Shown one piece after another: positions 17,716 to 19,151 of a stretch of DNA of 19,151 nt (positions are counted from its first letter, which is position 1; each line of letters opens with the position of its first letter). The notes beneath the pieces are model-generated. The model was not told the DNA's origin and made no database searches. It saw only the letters and a list, made by a program, of their open reading frames with translations. The stretch covers positions 1 to 19,151 of the forward strand of contig JAUZQH010000064.1 of NCBI GenBank assembly GCA_030951065.1. The letters are read 5' to 3'. This stretch comes from Mariprofundus sp. (GTDB lineage: Bacteria > Pseudomonadota > Zetaproteobacteria > Mariprofundales > Mariprofundaceae). A program made the translations under genes and the position numbers.

Positions 17716-18387
17716 ATGATCCCTTTCAGACTCATCGATACTGCCACTGAACACGGTACAACATTGCGGCTGTACCAGCGCGGCGTCGATTTCTCGATCC
17801 GTGTGGATCACGCGGGCGACCTGATGAACAGCCGAACCCATCACTCGGAGGATGTGCTGGCCGAGCTGGCCTGCAAGCCCATCTCCGACCGGAAAAAACC
17901 GCACCTGCTGGTCGGCGGACTCGGCATGGGATTCACGCTGGCTGCTGCGCTTTCCCTTGCCGACCCGGCTGCACGGGTAACCGTGGCCGAACTCATGCCG
18001 GCGGTAGTGCGCTGGAATCGGGAATATCTGGGCATCGTTGCCGGATGCCCGCTTGATGATGAACGTGTTGTTGTGATTGAGCAGGATGTCGGCAAAGTCA
18101 TGTCTGATCACAGGAATGGCTTCGATGCCATCATGCTGGATGTTGATAACGGTCCGGATGCCTTTACCCGCGATGACAATGATTCTTTATACGGCCTGTA
18201 CGGTCTGAACAATGCTTATGAGGCTCTCAAACCCGGCGGCGTATTAACAGTCTGGTCGGCATTTCCGGATGATGCGTTTACCCGGCGCATGATGAAAGTC
18301 GGCTTTACAGTAGAGCAGCAGCGCGTACGGGCCCATAAAAATCAGGCCAATAACAGACATACGATCTGGATCGGTATCAAGCCATAA
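17716..18387 (+). CDS. Spermidine-synthase-like SAM-dependent protein of unknown substrate
   Basis: The 223-residue protein has a class I Rossmann methyltransferase or aminopropyltransferase core. Motif I is LLVGGLGMGFT (64-73), the acidic residue after strand 2 is Glu92 (VAELMP), EQDV gives Asp124, and motif IV is FDAIMLDVDNGPDAF (136-150). LKPGGVLTVWSAFPD follows. The preceding SRTHHSEDVLAEL resembles the spermidine synthase N-terminal motif, but the separate N-terminal beta domain is much reduced and the D-S/T-D-P motif is replaced by DVDNGP. Such proteins are often labelled spermidine synthase, yet the changes make true polyamine synthesis doubtful. AAGGA lies 9 bases before ATG 17716. 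Methyl or aminopropyl transfer to an unidentified substrate is the safest statement. Confidence 0.82.
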   Translation: MIPFRLIDTATEHGTTLRLYQRGVDFSIRVDHAGDLMNSRTHHSEDVLAELACKPISDRKKPHLLVGGLGMGFTLAAALSLADPAARVTVAELMPAVVRWNREYLGIVAGCPLDDERVVVIEQDVGKVMSDHRNGFDAIMLDVDNGPDAFTRDDNDSLYGLYGLNNAYEALKPGGVLTVWSAFPDDAFTRRMMKVGFTVEQQRVRAHKNQANNRHTIWIGIKP

Positions 18388-18423
18388 AAAGCGAAGGATC
18401 ATGCAGACCCGTGCATTGCCAGC

Positions 18424-18446
18424 CGGACGGATTCATGCGTCGTCCG
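18424..18446. terminator. Hairpin after the spermidine-synthase-like gene
   Basis: CGGACG (18424-18429) pairs with CGTCCG (18441-18446) over an 11-base loop, 37 bases after the stop codon. A smaller stem (ATGCA 18401-18405 with TGCAT 18412-18416) precedes it. No T-run follows, so termination is uncertain. The rest of the gap to 18570 shows no clear promoter pair. Confidence 0.3.
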
Positions 18447-18569
18447 TACTAAAGCCACCTCAAAGCCTCTTGACGAGTGTATAACCCTGGTGAGACGGAT
18501 CACATATCAGACCCCTGAGCTGCATGTAGTGTTTTGCACTTATTATTCAGCGAAGGGGATTGGCGTATC

Positions 18570-19151
18570 ATGGGCACTCAGACTTATTTTCCAGGCAAGG
18601 TTGCTTCGACCGGGGAAACAGCTTTGGTTCTGAATAAATCAAACAATAATCTGAATATGGTCTGGGCCTCTATTGCACTGGCTGCCGGATTCTGGTTCTT
18701 CGAACCGGTCTCCTATTCCATTCTGCTTGACGACGGCACATTTATTCAACACTGGTTGCAACCTGATCAGGACCGGGTTGAAATGCGAACCGTCATTGTT
18801 GCCCTGCTTTTGCTGTTCGGTATTTACGCCCAGATTATGCTGGGCCGCCAGAAGCAGGCCTACCTGCAACTCAAAAATAATACGCAGTTACTGCGAAAAA
18901 TCGTGGATAACGCTCACGATGCCTTCTTTTCTATTGATGCCACTGGAAAGATTATCGACTGGAACCCCGCCGCCGAGAATATGTTCGGCTGGTCACGTCA
19001 GCATGCAATCGGTCAGAACATTACCGAAACCATCATCTCTCCTGAACATCGCCAGACATTCTCCAGTGAACTCAAGTCTTTCTCCGAATCAGGACAGACA
19101 AAACTCCTGAATACCCGCAGTGAAGCCTCGTTATGGCACCGTGACGGCTTC
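18570..19151 (+). CDS. Membrane-anchored PAS-domain sensor, cut by the window end
   Basis: The reading frame is open from ATG 18570 through the last base (194 codons) and has no stop, so the 3' part lies outside the window. AAGGGGA sits about 10 bases upstream. Residues about 30-50 (MVWASIALAAGFWFF) and 74-92 (TVIVALLLLFGIYAQIML) are predicted membrane spans enclosing a short, probably periplasmic loop of about 24 residues. Basic and glutamine-rich residues then lead into a PAS domain from about 107 (IVDNAHDAFFSIDATGKIIDWNPAAENMFGW in pattern). Such N-termini usually belong to sensor histidine kinases or GGDEF/EAL signalling proteins; which one cannot be said here. The loop is too small for a classical ligand-binding domain. 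Confidence 0.85.
   Translation, partial: MGTQTYFPGKVASTGETALVLNKSNNNLNMVWASIALAAGFWFFEPVSYSILLDDGTFIQHWLQPDQDRVEMRTVIVALLLLFGIYAQIMLGRQKQAYLQLKNNTQLLRKIVDNAHDAFFSIDATGKIIDWNPAAENMFGWSRQHAIGQNITETIISPEHRQTFSSELKSFSESGQTKLLNTRSEASLWHRDGF

Noticed and set aside
18673..19110. 145-codon plus-strand frame near the right edge
   Set aside because: It is an out-of-frame shadow of the PAS sensor frame, which is open from 18570 to the end and has clear membrane and PAS features.
1..19151. CRISPR array, insertion sequence, integrase, toxin-antitoxin or defence genes
   Set aside because: None found on either strand; the repeats present are short and isolated, and the genes are mostly core metabolism and envelope functions.

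Overview
The window reads as a compact stretch of core chromosome from a Gram-negative bacterium, most likely a proteobacterium. The evidence is the outer-membrane and envelope gene set (a BamE lipoprotein, heptose epimerase HldD, an MltD-type lytic transglycosylase), three lipoprotein or Sec signal peptides, strong Shine-Dalgarno sites, and a MetH that aligns closely with the E. coli type. Malate dehydrogenase is of the lactate-dehydrogenase-like class and sits directly before sucCD, which is not the enterobacterial arrangement. A marine or iron-oxidising lineage such as Zetaproteobacteria is possible, but that placement is a low-confidence impression.

Layout. Positions 1-582 hold a tRNA-Val(CAC) with a plausible promoter, then about 325 bases without a gene that contain a tandem 9-base repeat and a perfect 10-base-pair inverted repeat. 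A secreted DUF4197 protein follows at 583-1341. Running leftward from 4118 to 1349 are APS kinase (cysC), a UDP-glucuronate 4-epimerase-like enzyme and dTDP-glucose 4,6-dehydratase (rmlB), a small nucleotide-sugar and activated-sulfate group. Full-length cobalamin-dependent methionine synthase (metH) diverges from cysC and spans 4334-7993. Next come the leftward TCA genes mdh, sucC and sucD (11151 down to 8103), arranged as one operon.

From 11331 to 15988 there is a tightly packed rightward operon: a small helix-hairpin-helix protein, hldD, bamE, mltD and an oligopeptide-type solute-binding lipoprotein. Its theme is envelope construction: LPS core heptose, outer-membrane protein insertion, peptidoglycan trimming and peptide capture. 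Alanine dehydrogenase (ald) converges on it with a 6-base gap. A DCC-family (DUF393) thiol protein and a spermidine-synthase-like SAM-binding protein follow rightward. The right edge cuts a PAS-domain membrane sensor after 194 codons.

Regulation seen in sequence. Four leftward transcription units (cysC, the epimerase-rmlB pair, mdh, ald) each have a perfect TATAAT-type -10 upstream, two of them extended by TG. Both promoters of the cysC/epimerase group are associated with short direct repeats 45-46 bases apart. No insertion sequence, integrase, CRISPR array, toxin-antitoxin pair or defence system was found. No convincing new multi-gene system is visible. The most interesting leads are the repeat-flanked cysC/sugar promoters, the repeats beside the tRNA, the uncharacterised small proteins, and the unusual N-terminus or loop of Mdh and HldD.
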